Shown: piece by piece, positions 1 to 7,566 of the stretch
Position numbering within the stretch: position 1 is the stretch's first letter
How the letters are laid out: each line of letters opens with the position of its first letter
NCBI GenBank assembly: GCA_015520425.1
Contig: WAQC01000137.1
Location: forward strand, 1 to 14,222
Source: Candidatus Pelearchaeum sp.
Lineage (GTDB): Archaea; Thermoproteota; Nitrososphaeria_A; Caldarchaeales; Caldarchaeaceae
Direction: 5' to 3'
DNA: 14,222 nucleotides
Notes under the pieces: generated by a model
What the model was told of the DNA's origin: nothing
The model's input: only the letters and a program-made list of their open reading frames with translations
Databases searched by the model: none
Program-made: the position numbers and the translations under genes

Positions 1-381
1 ATATACGACAGCACCTCCTGCGATTGCGGGAGAACGCATGCGAGGATAGCGCCTATAAAGATGAGGATGGATGACATGATTAAGGTCCGCGGCGTGGGTA
101 TATGGCCCAGCATGGTTGAGACCGCTCTCCTCAAACATCCAGAGCTGGGGATAGAGTATCAGATACAGGTCAGCCGAGTAAAGGGGCTTGACCAACTGAA
201 GATAGTTGTTGAGAGCAGGGATAAGGTCGGCGAGGATGAGAAAGCCAGGCTAGCCCAGCTACTCCGCCGCGAGCTGCATGAAATACTGATGGTGGAGCCA
301 GAGGTGGAGGTTGTTGACCCCATGACGCTGCCGCGCCAGGAAGTTGGTAAGGCTAAGCGTATAATAGACAATAGAGCGTGA
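1..381 (+). CDS. Phenylacetate-CoA ligase-like protein, C-terminal part (5' end outside window)
   Basis: The frame is open from base 1 and ends at TGA 379-381, giving the last 126 residues of an adenylate-forming acyl-CoA ligase of the PaaK type. Family enzymes activate an aryl or acyl acid with ATP and CoA in the cytoplasm. Visible signs are the CxCGRTHARI stretch (residues 7-16 of the fragment), typical of the PaaK hinge with its paired cysteines; the DDMIKVRGV motif that opens the small C-terminal domain (about 24-32); and the closing GKAKRIID (about 116-123) containing the usual late lysine (about 117). The ATP-binding core lies upstream and is not visible, so the substrate cannot be told and phenylacetate is only the family name. 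An ATG at 61 is internal to the domain and is not the start. It probably shares a transcript with the next gene, 6 bases downstream. Confidence 0.88.
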   Translation: MYDSTSCDCGRTHARIAPIKMRMDDMIKVRGVGIWPSMVETALLKHPELGIEYQIQVSRVKGLDQLKIVVESRDKVGEDEKARLAQLLRRELHEILMVEPEVEVVDPMTLPRQEVGKAKRIIDNRA

Positions 382-387
382 ACCGCC

Positions 388-1362
388 TTGCTTCTTCTCT
401 CACGCGCAGCATTAGCCCAGCTTCTACCCATGAAGAATGTGGTGGAGATTACTGAGGATTTCTTCCGTTCATTCAGCCCCAGCGAATACACTACCCCCCA
501 ACGCGTTGTTGTACAGATGCCTGAGAGACGCGCCGTATGGCTCTTCATGCCAGCATACTCAACTGCGCAATCAAAGGTTACTGTGAAGATAATTAATGAA
601 TATCTGGCCAATCCTCAGTATAGTCTTCCCAAGGCTTTTGGGATGCTTGTTTTGTTTGACTTGGAGCGGGGCTTGCCTCTGGCTTTGATGGACTCGGTGT
701 ATATAACTGAGGCGCGGACAGGAGCGATGAGCGGTGTGGCAACCCGCTACATGGCGCGCGAAGACAGCACTAGTGTGGGGCTGATTGGAAGCGGCATACA
801 GGCGTGGGCCCAGCTGGAAGCTATGCTCGCCGTGCGCGGGGTTGAGGAAGTCCATGTATTCAGCCCAACCAAGGCTAATCGCGAACGCTTCTGCGAACGC
901 GCCGCGCATGAGCTGGGAATTAGAGCAACCCCATACGACTCTCCAAGGAAAGCTGTTGAAGGCCGCGACATAGTCATCACGGCCACAAACTCTGAGAAAC
1001 CAGTACTCTCAGGAGAGTGGATTTCCAGAGGAGCGCATGTAAATAGCATAGGTGTCCTGCCCAACAGGCGGGAGCTTGATGAGGAGACGATAAGAAAAGC
1101 CTCAAAAATCGTGGCAGATATGCGGGAGTTTGTCATAAAGGAGGCTGGCGACATAATACATGCTATAAACAGTGGAATAATAGGCCAGTCAGATATAATG
1201 GAGCTGAGCGCGGTTGTTAGGGAAGGTAGGAGCATTAGGGAGAGCAGAGATGAGATTACCCTCTTCAAGTCTGTTGGGTTTGCCGCTATAGACCTCTTCA
1301 CAGCTTCTGAAGCTTACAGAATTGCCCGCGAACGTGGCGCAGGTGTTGAGGTTGAGTTTTAG
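388..1362 (+). CDS. Ornithine cyclodeaminase / mu-crystallin family NAD(P)-dependent enzyme
   Basis: This is a 324-residue protein of the family that includes ornithine cyclodeaminase, archaeal alanine dehydrogenase, ketimine reductase and pyrroline-2-carboxylate reductase. These act on amino or imino acids with a nicotinamide cofactor. Visible features are the Rossmann motif GLIGSGIQA (131-139), the TEARTGAMSG segment with R110 before it, a likely active-site lysine at K67 (K63 is the alternative), and RELDEE (228-233) with D231 in the place of the family's catalytic aspartate. The TTG start at 388 gives MLLLSRAALAQLLPM, which matches the usual family N-terminus; the first ATG (430) would cut it off. 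No Shine-Dalgarno is evident. The start lies 6 bases after the ligase stop, suggesting coupled translation. The 3' end overlaps the convergent acyl-CoA dehydrogenase by 4 bases. The fold is secure; the exact reaction is not. Confidence 0.88.
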   Translation: MLLLSRAALAQLLPMKNVVEITEDFFRSFSPSEYTTPQRVVVQMPERRAVWLFMPAYSTAQSKVTVKIINEYLANPQYSLPKAFGMLVLFDLERGLPLALMDSVYITEARTGAMSGVATRYMAREDSTSVGLIGSGIQAWAQLEAMLAVRGVEEVHVFSPTKANRERFCERAAHELGIRATPYDSPRKAVEGRDIVITATNSEKPVLSGEWISRGAHVNSIGVLPNRRELDEETIRKASKIVADMREFVIKEAGDIIHAINSGIIGQSDIMELSAVVREGRSIRESRDEITLFKSVGFAAIDLFTASEAYRIARERGAGVEVEF

Positions 1363-2516
1363 AAGGAGCGGGGAAGCCCAAGACCCCGCTGGGCCACATA
1401 CGCCAAAGCCAGCTCTTGGGTGATGGGGCCAGACTTCAGGAGAAGCACATCCCTGAAGAGCCTCTCCACATGATAGTCCCTTAGGTATCCATGGCCGCCA
1501 AGAGTCTGCATAGAGCGCTCCACAGCCCTAAACGCTGCCTCGGTTGCTAGGTACTTGCATAAGCAGGCGTCAACGTCAGAGCTCTCGCCCTTATCAAACT
1601 TGACAGCCGCATTCAACGTGAGAAGCCATGCAGCTTCTAGCTCGGCGTAAGACGCTGCCAAAGGGAATTGTATGGCCTGATAGCCGCCTATCTCGCGGCC
1701 GAAGACCCTGCGCCGCTTAGCATAATCTACAGCGATATTAAGCGCCAGCCTACCAGCTCCCACCGCGAGCGCCGCGTAAGCGATACGGTCAGCATTAAGA
1801 GCATTCACTATAGCCTTCCATCCCTCATCAACATTACCCACCACCATCTCCCTACCGACATAGACATTATCCAGCGTCATTCTCCCAGTAGTGAGATAGT
1901 CTAGCCCCATCTTGCTTAGATACGCGTAGCTTATGCCGCTGGAATTTGAATCAACCAGGAAGAGCGTTAAACCATGGCTCCGCCGCCCTTCAGTGGGCTG
2001 GGATGTTCTAGCCATAACCAAGTAGTGAGTTGCTCTCCCCACGTTATTGACAAACATCTTCTCACCTTGCAGAACATATCCCTCATCCCCCTTTGTTGCT
2101 GTAGTCTTTATCGCGAACGCGTCGGAGCCTGCTTCCTCCTCGGTGAATGCCAAGCCTATCAATAGCTCGCCGCGAACTACGCGCGGTAATAGAGCCCTCG
2201 CGCTCTCACTGCCATATTGCTGTATAACAAGCCCAGCCAGGTTATTGCTTAGCATAGCGTATAAGCCTAGTCCAGCGCCTCCAGCGGCCAGCCTCTCAGT
2301 TATCAGCACAAGCTCCACCAAACCAAGCCCAAGCCCACCATAACGACTGTCTAGGATAATTCCAGGAAAACGCAACGCAGAAAGTTTAGACCAATATTCC
2401 TCAGGAAAGCGCCGCGCATCATATACTCCACGCCAATACTCCAAGCCGAAGCTCTCAGACAATCTAGATGCGTCTTCAAGAAGCTTCTTATGATGCTCGC
2501 CTAATATGAGATGCAT
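1359..2516 (-). CDS. Acyl-CoA dehydrogenase family protein with unusual active site
   Basis: This 385-residue protein has the full acyl-CoA dehydrogenase layout. The N-terminal helical domain contains RYGGLGLGL (58-66). The middle beta domain contains FTEEEAGSDA (124-133). The C-terminal helical domain contains QTLGGHGYLRDYHVERLFRD (337-356). Family members oxidise acyl-CoA to 2-enoyl-CoA with FAD and pass electrons to ETF. The segment after RD, where MCAD-type enzymes carry the catalytic Glu in a YEGT motif, reads LLLKSGPITQE and has no Glu at the aligned place (S362-P364). At the alternative position used by isovaleryl- and long-chain enzymes the residue is D243 (NADR) rather than Glu. It may therefore be a non-catalytic partner, use D243, or do different chemistry. 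It is a paralogue of the gene at the right edge; both share an EYWR...R.FP.E.W N-terminus. It is transcribed divergently from the nitrilase-like gene, and its stop overlaps the OCD-family stop. Confidence 0.9.
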   Translation of the reverse strand: MHLILGEHHKKLLEDASRLSESFGLEYWRGVYDARRFPEEYWSKLSALRFPGIILDSRYGGLGLGLVELVLITERLAAGGAGLGLYAMLSNNLAGLVIQQYGSESARALLPRVVRGELLIGLAFTEEEAGSDAFAIKTTATKGDEGYVLQGEKMFVNNVGRATHYLVMARTSQPTEGRRSHGLTLFLVDSNSSGISYAYLSKMGLDYLTTGRMTLDNVYVGREMVVGNVDEGWKAIVNALNADRIAYAALAVGAGRLALNIAVDYAKRRRVFGREIGGYQAIQFPLAASYAELEAAWLLTLNAAVKFDKGESSDVDACLCKYLATEAAFRAVERSMQTLGGHGYLRDYHVERLFRDVLLLKSGPITQELALAYVAQRGLGLPRSF

Positions 2517-2533
2517 ATAACAACCCCCTAATG

Positions 2534-2547
2534 GCTATAAGATTAAT
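2534..2547 (-). promoter_or_regulatory. Possible TATA element of the acyl-CoA dehydrogenase gene
   Basis: On the minus strand an AT-rich stretch with CTTATAGC (2534-2541), preceded by GATTAAT, lies about 18-30 bases before the ATG at 2516. This spacing suits an archaeal promoter for a leaderless or nearly leaderless message. The CTTATA core is slightly close to the start, so the exact box is uncertain. Confidence 0.4.
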
Positions 2548-2561
2548 CTAAATGTCTTTGC

Positions 2562-2575
2562 CGAAAGCTTATATC
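2562..2575 (+). promoter_or_regulatory. BRE/TATA promoter of the nitrilase-like gene
   Basis: CGAAAG (2562-2567) followed by CTTATATC (2568-2575) looks like a BRE plus TATA box. With the usual 26-base spacing, transcription would start near 2598, about 7 bases before the ATG at 2605. An in-frame TGA at 2596-2598 excludes any longer start. Confidence 0.6.
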
Positions 2576-2604
2576 ACTTCTCTGGCGCTGTGTGCTGAGC
2601 TGAT

Positions 2605-3681
2605 ATGGAGCCTTACATGGCTGTTGGTCTCTCCCCAACAGTGTGGGGTGTTAGGAAACGCGAGGAGATTAAGAAGAACATAGAACACATTAGGGAGCTT
2701 GTAGCCGCCGCTACGTGGCTCAGCAGCCTAGACCTACCCGTGAAGCTAATAGCAATACCCGAAGGCTCTCTCCAAGGCTTCACAGACGAAGTATTTGACA
2801 TGGACCACGAGGAGTATGCTAACACCATCGCTATAGACATACCTGGAGAAGAGACAGACCTACTGGGAGAGATAGCCAAGCAATATGGCTGTTATGTCAT
2901 AGCCCAGGCAAAGGCGCGAGACGAGAGATTCCCCAACAGATTCTTTAACAACGCGTTCATAATAGACCCGCGAGGTAAGATAATCCTACGCCACTACAAG
3001 AACTCTCCGCTCTTCCCTGTTGAGCACTCAGTATGCCCACACGATATATTTGATGAGTGGATTAAGATTCATGGAAGGAATCTGCAAGCGTTCTTCCCAG
3101 TTGTTGACACGGATATAGGCAAGCTTGGATGCGCACTAGCCAACGAGGGCTCTTACCCAGAATACATACGAGGCCTGGCCATGAATGGTGCGGAGGTTGT
3201 GTATAGGCCCAGCTACCCCCATCCACACACGCAAAACGAGTTCTGGGAGGTGCAGAACAGAGCACGCGCTCTAGACAACAACATATACATCATAGCACCC
3301 AACACGGGAACATACTACCTAACAGTAGACTCACCAGTCCCAGTAGACACCTTCGGAGGAAAGTCCATGATAGTTGACTACAAGGGAAGGGTCATAGGGA
3401 AACATGAGTACGGCGCTGGCTCGTCATACTGCGCCGCCGTAATAGACATAGACGCTCTTAGGGATTTTAGGTCAAGGTCTCCCTGGGCTAACTGGATGAA
3501 AGACCTTAGGACCGAGATTATCCAGCTAATCTATGAACGGCCAATATACCCGAAGAATCTATGGCTGGAGCAGAAGCCGTATAAACACGCCGAGTATCGT
3601 GAGAAGGTTATTGAGAAGCAGATTGAGAAGATGTTTGAGATGGGTGTATGGACAAGGCCCGAAAAGAGAAGGAAGAAGTAA
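2605..3681 (+). CDS. Nitrilase-superfamily (carbon-nitrogen hydrolase) protein, nucleophile apparently replaced
   Basis: This 358-residue cytoplasmic protein has the nitrilase alpha-beta-beta-alpha fold. Family enzymes hydrolyse amides or nitriles with a Glu-Lys-Cys triad. E53 (IPEGSLQG, 52-58) and K132 (RHYKNS, 129-134) are in place. The third motif reads IGKLGCALANEGSYPE (171-186). Aligned without gaps to the usual iGkiGlaICyD..fPE, the nucleophile position is A179; the nearest cysteine is C176, three residues earlier. Either the protein lacks the normal Cys-based mechanism or C176 acts through a locally shifted loop. About 60 residues after the core form a charged C-terminal tail, ending in RPEKRRKK. 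The next gene downstream, 50 bases away, is an amino-acid/amide-type binding protein, which could suggest a link to amide uptake; that is inference. Confidence 0.85.
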   Translation: MEPYMAVGLSPTVWGVRKREEIKKNIEHIRELVAAATWLSSLDLPVKLIAIPEGSLQGFTDEVFDMDHEEYANTIAIDIPGEETDLLGEIAKQYGCYVIAQAKARDERFPNRFFNNAFIIDPRGKIILRHYKNSPLFPVEHSVCPHDIFDEWIKIHGRNLQAFFPVVDTDIGKLGCALANEGSYPEYIRGLAMNGAEVVYRPSYPHPHTQNEFWEVQNRARALDNNIYIIAPNTGTYYLTVDSPVPVDTFGGKSMIVDYKGRVIGKHEYGAGSSYCAAVIDIDALRDFRSRSPWANWMKDLRTEIIQLIYERPIYPKNLWLEQKPYKHAEYREKVIEKQIEKMFEMGVWTRPEKRRKK

Positions 3682-3702
3682 TGGACATACGTGGTTAAGA
3701 TG

Positions 3703-3728
3703 TTTAAACTTGGTTAAAGAGATATAAG
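3703..3728 (+). promoter_or_regulatory. Two candidate TATA boxes for the substrate-binding protein gene
   Basis: TTTAAA (3703-3708) is centred about 26 bases before the GTG at 3732. ATATAAG (3722-3728), preceded by AAAGAG, is centred about 31 bases before the ATG at 3756. The first suits a leaderless GTG start and the second a nearly leaderless ATG start, so they do not decide which start is used. Confidence 0.45.
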
Positions 3729-3731
3729 CGA

Positions 3732-5198
3732 GTGAAAGTCAGGCTACGACGCCTCATGAACGAAGAGGAGTATCATAAGGATAAAGAGCAGAAAGAAAAC
3801 ACGATATCTAGGCGCGCGGCTGTAAGTAGGATTGGGACAATCGCTGCTGGTGTTGTTGGAATAGCGGTGGGCGCGGCTGGCGGATACCTGGCAGGAACAC
3901 AAGCAGCACCAGGAGGGATAACCACGGTAACCCAAGAGAAGACTCTGGAGAGAACTGTAACTGTTGGTGGAGCCACCACGGTAACAGCTACGGAGACCGT
4001 TGAGAAGACCGTGACAGTTGGTGGTGTTGCCGAGTCACCGCCTCGGCCTGAGATACTCATAGGAATCTCCCTCGCTCTAGCTGGCAGGTATAGCGGGTTT
4101 GCGTCGGAGCAGAAGTGGGCAGTGGAGGAGGCTGTCAAGAGGATAAACGGCGAGGGAGGAATCTTCCTCAAGAAATACAACACCAAGCTACCCGTGAAGC
4201 TGGTAATATACAACGACAATAGTGATGTGACAACATACGTTACCAACATTGAGAAGCTCATTACTGGTGATAAAGTTGATGCGCTCCTCGGCCAGACTGG
4301 AAGCCACTTCGCCCTAGCCATAGCCCCCGTGTTGGAGAAGTATAAAGTTCCGATGGTCGGCATACTAGGGACGACAGAGAAGATTTGGATTCCACCAAAG
4401 TATAACTATGCGTTCTCAAACTTCCACCTAGCGCGCGACGAGGTTCTGATATACTTTGAGTTTATGAACAGCCTGCCAGCCGACCAGAGGCCCAAGACGA
4501 TAGCAATATGGGAAGAGGCCTCAGACTTGGGAGCAGATAACGCTAACTGGTTTGAGACGTACGCGAAGCAGTTTGGCTATGAGGTTGTTCTTCGCGAGAA
4601 ATACACTCCAGGGGCTGATTTCACCACGCTGGTGAGCAAAACTAAGGCGCTTAATCCAGATGTAGTGGGCTCTATACCATCGCCTCCAGATGCCATCAAC
4701 ATGATTAAGGTGAGCAAGGAGCTTAAGTTCTCGCCTAAGCTCTGGGCATTCACGCGAGGAACGGCCGCGGGCCCATTTGGCGCAAACCTTAAGGAAGACG
4801 CAGAATACGTTACGGCGAGCTTCATCTGGAACCAAGACCTACCGTATGAGGGTGGTCTCCCATACACGCGGGGCAAGGATGTGGTGGATAAGTATAAGAC
4901 TGAAACAGGTAGGGAGCCCACTCTGCTCGGCATCCACTACGCCTCTGCGCAGATACTCTTCAAGGCTATTGAGATGGCTGGCGAGCTGGACAAGGAGAAG
5001 ATAAGAGACGCAATACAGAACGGTGAGTTTGAGACTGTTATGGGCCGTATCGCCTTTGAGAAGGGCGGTAAGATGAAAGACAGCGCTAAGCTCATGCTAA
5101 TACAGCAGTGGAGGAATGGAAGACTGGAAATCGTCTGGCCGCGCGAGCTGGCTACAACAGACTTCGTCTACCCATTCCCATCTTGGGAAGAACGATAA
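3732..5198 (+). CDS. ABC transporter substrate-binding protein, branched-chain amino acid/amide type, Tat-like signal
   Basis: This is a 488-residue extracytoplasmic binding protein of the periplasmic-binding-protein type I (LivJ/AmiC/UrtA-like) family. A Tat-like twin-arginine ISRRAAVS (25-32) is followed by a hydrophobic, Ala/Gly-rich helix (about 34-57) that may be cleaved or stay as an anchor. A Thr/Val-rich stalk follows (60-105). The two-lobed ligand domain starts at PEILIGISLALAG (106-118) and runs to the end. Ligands in this family are hydrophobic amino acids, amides, urea or aromatic acids; the ligand here is unknown. GTG 3732 gives the longest reading, and ATG 3756 (480 residues) keeps the whole signal and is equally possible. 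No permease or ATPase gene follows: the next gene is on the other strand, so it is an orphan binding protein here. Confidence 0.9.
   Translation: MKVRLRRLMNEEEYHKDKEQKENTISRRAAVSRIGTIAAGVVGIAVGAAGGYLAGTQAAPGGITTVTQEKTLERTVTVGGATTVTATETVEKTVTVGGVAESPPRPEILIGISLALAGRYSGFASEQKWAVEEAVKRINGEGGIFLKKYNTKLPVKLVIYNDNSDVTTYVTNIEKLITGDKVDALLGQTGSHFALAIAPVLEKYKVPMVGILGTTEKIWIPPKYNYAFSNFHLARDEVLIYFEFMNSLPADQRPKTIAIWEEASDLGADNANWFETYAKQFGYEVVLREKYTPGADFTTLVSKTKALNPDVVGSIPSPPDAINMIKVSKELKFSPKLWAFTRGTAAGPFGANLKEDAEYVTASFIWNQDLPYEGGLPYTRGKDVVDKYKTETGREPTLLGIHYASAQILFKAIEMAGELDKEKIRDAIQNGEFETVMGRIAFEKGGKMKDSAKLMLIQQWRNGRLEIVWPRELATTDFVYPFPSWEER
3909..4046 (+). other. Thr/Val-rich stalk with an internal repeat in the binding protein
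   Basis: Residues 60-105 of the binding protein are low-complexity and rich in Thr, Val and Gly. They contain a near repeat, ERTVTVGGA (73-81) and EKTVTVGGV (91-99). Such segments join the membrane anchor or signal to the ligand domain in archaeal surface binding proteins and may be glycosylated; the glycosylation is inference. Confidence 0.65.
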
Positions 5199-5226
5199 AC
5201 AACCTGGGTTTTCTCATCCCCTAATT

Positions 5227-5249
5227 AAAAATAATTATTTTTTATTTTA
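5227..5249. terminator. Bidirectional A/T palindromic terminator between convergent genes
   Basis: The 16-base perfect palindrome AAAAATAATTATTTTT (5227-5242) runs on into more T-rich sequence to 5249. It lies 28 bases after the binding-protein stop and directly against the minus-strand stop TAA (5247-5249). On both strands it gives a T-run, as expected for archaeal termination, so it can serve both converging genes. Confidence 0.65.
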
Positions 5250-7520
5250 TTTCCTGCGAAGGATGTTCCAAGGCTTTATAGGTAGTTCTCTAGGACGTTT
5301 CCCTGTTGCGTCATATACTGCGTTAGCCACCGCAGCTGGTGTTGGTATGCAGCCTGTCTCACCCAGTCCTTTCGCCCCGTAGGGACCTTGTGGGTCTTCT
5401 GTCTCAACAAAGATTGGAACTATCTCTGGTGCTTCGTGGCTTGTGAGGAGTGGATAGTCCATGAGTGTTGCGTTGACCACTCTGCCCCTATCTAGAACAA
5501 GCTCTTCGCTTAGCGTATATCCTAGACCCATGACGACGCCTCCATGAACCTGGCCTTCTGCCCCTAGTGGATTTAATATACGGCCCGCGTCATGCGCTGA
5601 CACAACCTTCAAAACGCGTATAGTGCCTGTCTCTTCATCAACTTCCAGTAAGACGGCCTGTGCGCCGAACGTATATGCTGCTGAGATGTTCCCCATCCAG
5701 CTCTCATCCTGCATCTGGTTGGGTGGGTCGTAGAACGCTGAGGCAAGTATAACCCTGCCTCCCTCGCGTAGATGGCCGCGCCTAATCACCTTATCGTACT
5801 CCATCTTCTTACTTGGGTCTGAGCGTGAATAGACGTAGCCATCTCTTATATCCAGTTCGTCTATCGGTGTGCCGAAGAGCTGGGAGGCAGCTTCTAGTAT
5901 TTGTCTCTTGGCCTCTCGTGCCGCGAGGAGCGCCGAGTTGCCTGCGACGAATGTTGCTCTACTCGCGTGCGTCCCCACATCCCACGGCCTTATCGCTGTA
6001 TCATCATTCACAACGGAGACGCGCGAGACTGGGACTCCCAGCTCTTCGGCAACTATCTGCGCAATAGCGGTGTCGGAGCCTGTGCCAATATCTGTTGAGC
6101 CTGTGATTACTGTTACACGCCCAAAGTCATCAACCTGTATTATAGTTCCACACCCGTCTGAGCGATATACACGCGCTCCTCCCCCAACGTGGAAGTAGCA
6201 GGCCAGTCCTATTCCTTTTCCAGGACCTGCCGAGCCGCGGCCGCGCCAGCCTATGGCCTGGGCTGCCCGCCTTATGCATTCCTCCATACCGCATGACGTT
6301 ATAACCATGCCCTGCGGCGTTACCGTGTTAGGCCTGTTGGCGTTTATGATTCTAAACTCCACCGGGTCTATTCCCAGCTCTTCAGCGAGCTCGTCCATCT
6401 GCTGCTCTATGGCGAATGTTATCTGTGGGTTCCCAGCGCCGCGTTGTGTGCCGCAGTATGGGTTGTTGGTATAGACTACTGTTGCGTCAAATCTTGCGTG
6501 GGTGAGCTGGTAGAGCCCTGTTGTGGTTGCCATCATCACGCGAGCATCAAAGGGCCCCCATGAAACGTATGCGCCAGCGTCAAGTATGAGCTTGGCGTCG
6601 CGGGCTAGGAGGCGGCCATCCCTATCAGCTGCCGTGCGCATCCTAATTATCGCAGGCTGGCGCGGAGGAGCGTACTCTAGCTCCTCCCTCCTAGAGAAAA
6701 CTATCTTCACGGGCTTCCGCGTCTTCATAGACAAGAAGACCGCTATCGCATCAGTAGGGTGCAAATCCATCCCACGCCCAAAAGCACCACCTATCTCAGG
6801 CTGTATAACATGCATCTTAGCGGGGTCAACGCCAGTTATCTCTGCTAGGTCTCTCTTGTAGAGGAATGGTGCCTGCGTGTTGGTGTATATTGTTAAATGC
6901 CCCCTCTCGTCGTAATGAGCAACGACACCTATAGTGCCTAGGGGAGATGCATTAACATAATGGACGCGATACTCCCCCTCAACCACTGCAGGGGCTTCTC
7001 TGAAGATTCTCTCCAGCTCCTCATCATCCGTTGAGAACCTGAAATTAAGATTAACCACATTCGTCCCCAGCTCCTCATGTACTAGGGGGGAGTCTGGCTT
7101 CATGGCCTCTTCGGGGTCAAAGACTGGCTCCAGCTCCTCGTACTCCACCTCTATTAGGTCAAGCGCTTCTAGTGCCGTTTCTTCATCCACCGCAGCTACA
7201 GCGGCTATCTCGTCTCTAACCGAGCGCACCTTATCATACTTAAGCGGGGGCTGGTCTTTCAAAATCCCCATCTTACGCATAGGCGTATCCTTAGCGGTGA
7301 TTACAGCAGCAACACCAGGAAGCGCCTCCGCCCTTGACGTGTCTATCCTCTTTATACGCGCATGAGGATACCTGCTCCTTAGAATCTTACCATAAAGCAT
7401 GTTTGGTAGCTTTATATCATCAACATAACGCGCGTATCCAGTGACTTTCTCAAAGCCGTCAATCTTAGGGATAGGCTTGCCTATGGTTGAGTATCTCTCC
7501 ACTAGCTTCTGCTCCAGCAT
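5247..7520 (-). CDS. Molybdenum hydroxylase large subunit, xanthine dehydrogenase / 4-hydroxybenzoyl-CoA reductase type
   Basis: This is a 757-residue molybdopterin-binding large subunit. Family enzymes hydroxylate or reduce aromatic heterocycles, aldehydes or aryl-CoA, using Mo-cytosine-dinucleotide with electrons passing through separate Fe-S and FAD subunits. The N-terminal Ald_Xan_dh domain begins at IGKPIPKIDGFEKVTG (13-28). Cofactor and substrate motifs are GGAFGRG (244-250), CGTQRGAGNPQ (356-366, with R360 of the RGxG motif), TDIGTGSDT (476-484) and GAKGLGE (715-721), where E721 is the family's catalytic glutamate. Length is normal and the frame is intact. The start is supported by a TATA box 27 bases upstream. 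Neither the 2Fe-2S nor the FAD subunit gene is next to it. Resemblance to 4-hydroxybenzoyl-CoA reductase alpha is only by eye, and the substrate is unknown. Confidence 0.92.
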   Translation of the reverse strand: MLEQKLVERYSTIGKPIPKIDGFEKVTGYARYVDDIKLPNMLYGKILRSRYPHARIKRIDTSRAEALPGVAAVITAKDTPMRKMGILKDQPPLKYDKVRSVRDEIAAVAAVDEETALEALDLIEVEYEELEPVFDPEEAMKPDSPLVHEELGTNVVNLNFRFSTDDEELERIFREAPAVVEGEYRVHYVNASPLGTIGVVAHYDERGHLTIYTNTQAPFLYKRDLAEITGVDPAKMHVIQPEIGGAFGRGMDLHPTDAIAVFLSMKTRKPVKIVFSRREELEYAPPRQPAIIRMRTAADRDGRLLARDAKLILDAGAYVSWGPFDARVMMATTTGLYQLTHARFDATVVYTNNPYCGTQRGAGNPQITFAIEQQMDELAEELGIDPVEFRIINANRPNTVTPQGMVITSCGMEECIRRAAQAIGWRGRGSAGPGKGIGLACYFHVGGGARVYRSDGCGTIIQVDDFGRVTVITGSTDIGTGSDTAIAQIVAEELGVPVSRVSVVNDDTAIRPWDVGTHASRATFVAGNSALLAAREAKRQILEAASQLFGTPIDELDIRDGYVYSRSDPSKKMEYDKVIRRGHLREGGRVILASAFYDPPNQMQDESWMGNISAAYTFGAQAVLLEVDEETGTIRVLKVVSAHDAGRILNPLGAEGQVHGGVVMGLGYTLSEELVLDRGRVVNATLMDYPLLTSHEAPEIVPIFVETEDPQGPYGAKGLGETGCIPTPAAVANAVYDATGKRPRELPIKPWNILRRK

Positions 7521-7543
7521 CCTGCGTCAGCACCTAGCTACCG

Positions 7544-7551
7544 AAATATAA
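7544..7551 (-). promoter_or_regulatory. TATA box of the 757-residue molybdenum hydroxylase gene
   Basis: The minus strand reads TTATATTT, centred about 27 bases before the ATG at 7520. This predicts transcription starting at or next to the ATG, a leaderless message. It lies in the 46-base gap after the upstream gene's stop, so this gene can be expressed separately from the M20/CoxL-like pair. Confidence 0.6.
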
Positions 7552-7566
7552 CCTGTGTGTTATTGG

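Noticed and set aside
159..1301. Long minus-strand open frames opposite the ligase and OCD-family genes
   Set aside because: They lie antisense to genes with clear family motifs and have no recognisable domains or promoters.
3948..4028. Tandem DNA repeat or CRISPR-like array in the binding-protein stalk
   Set aside because: Only two imperfect copies exist, in frame, and they encode a Thr/Val-rich linker; there are no regular spacers.
3773..4363. 196-codon minus-strand open frame opposite the binding protein
   Set aside because: It is the reverse of the signal, stalk and first ligand-domain part; its Val/Pro/Thr-rich composition mirrors the sense strand repeats.
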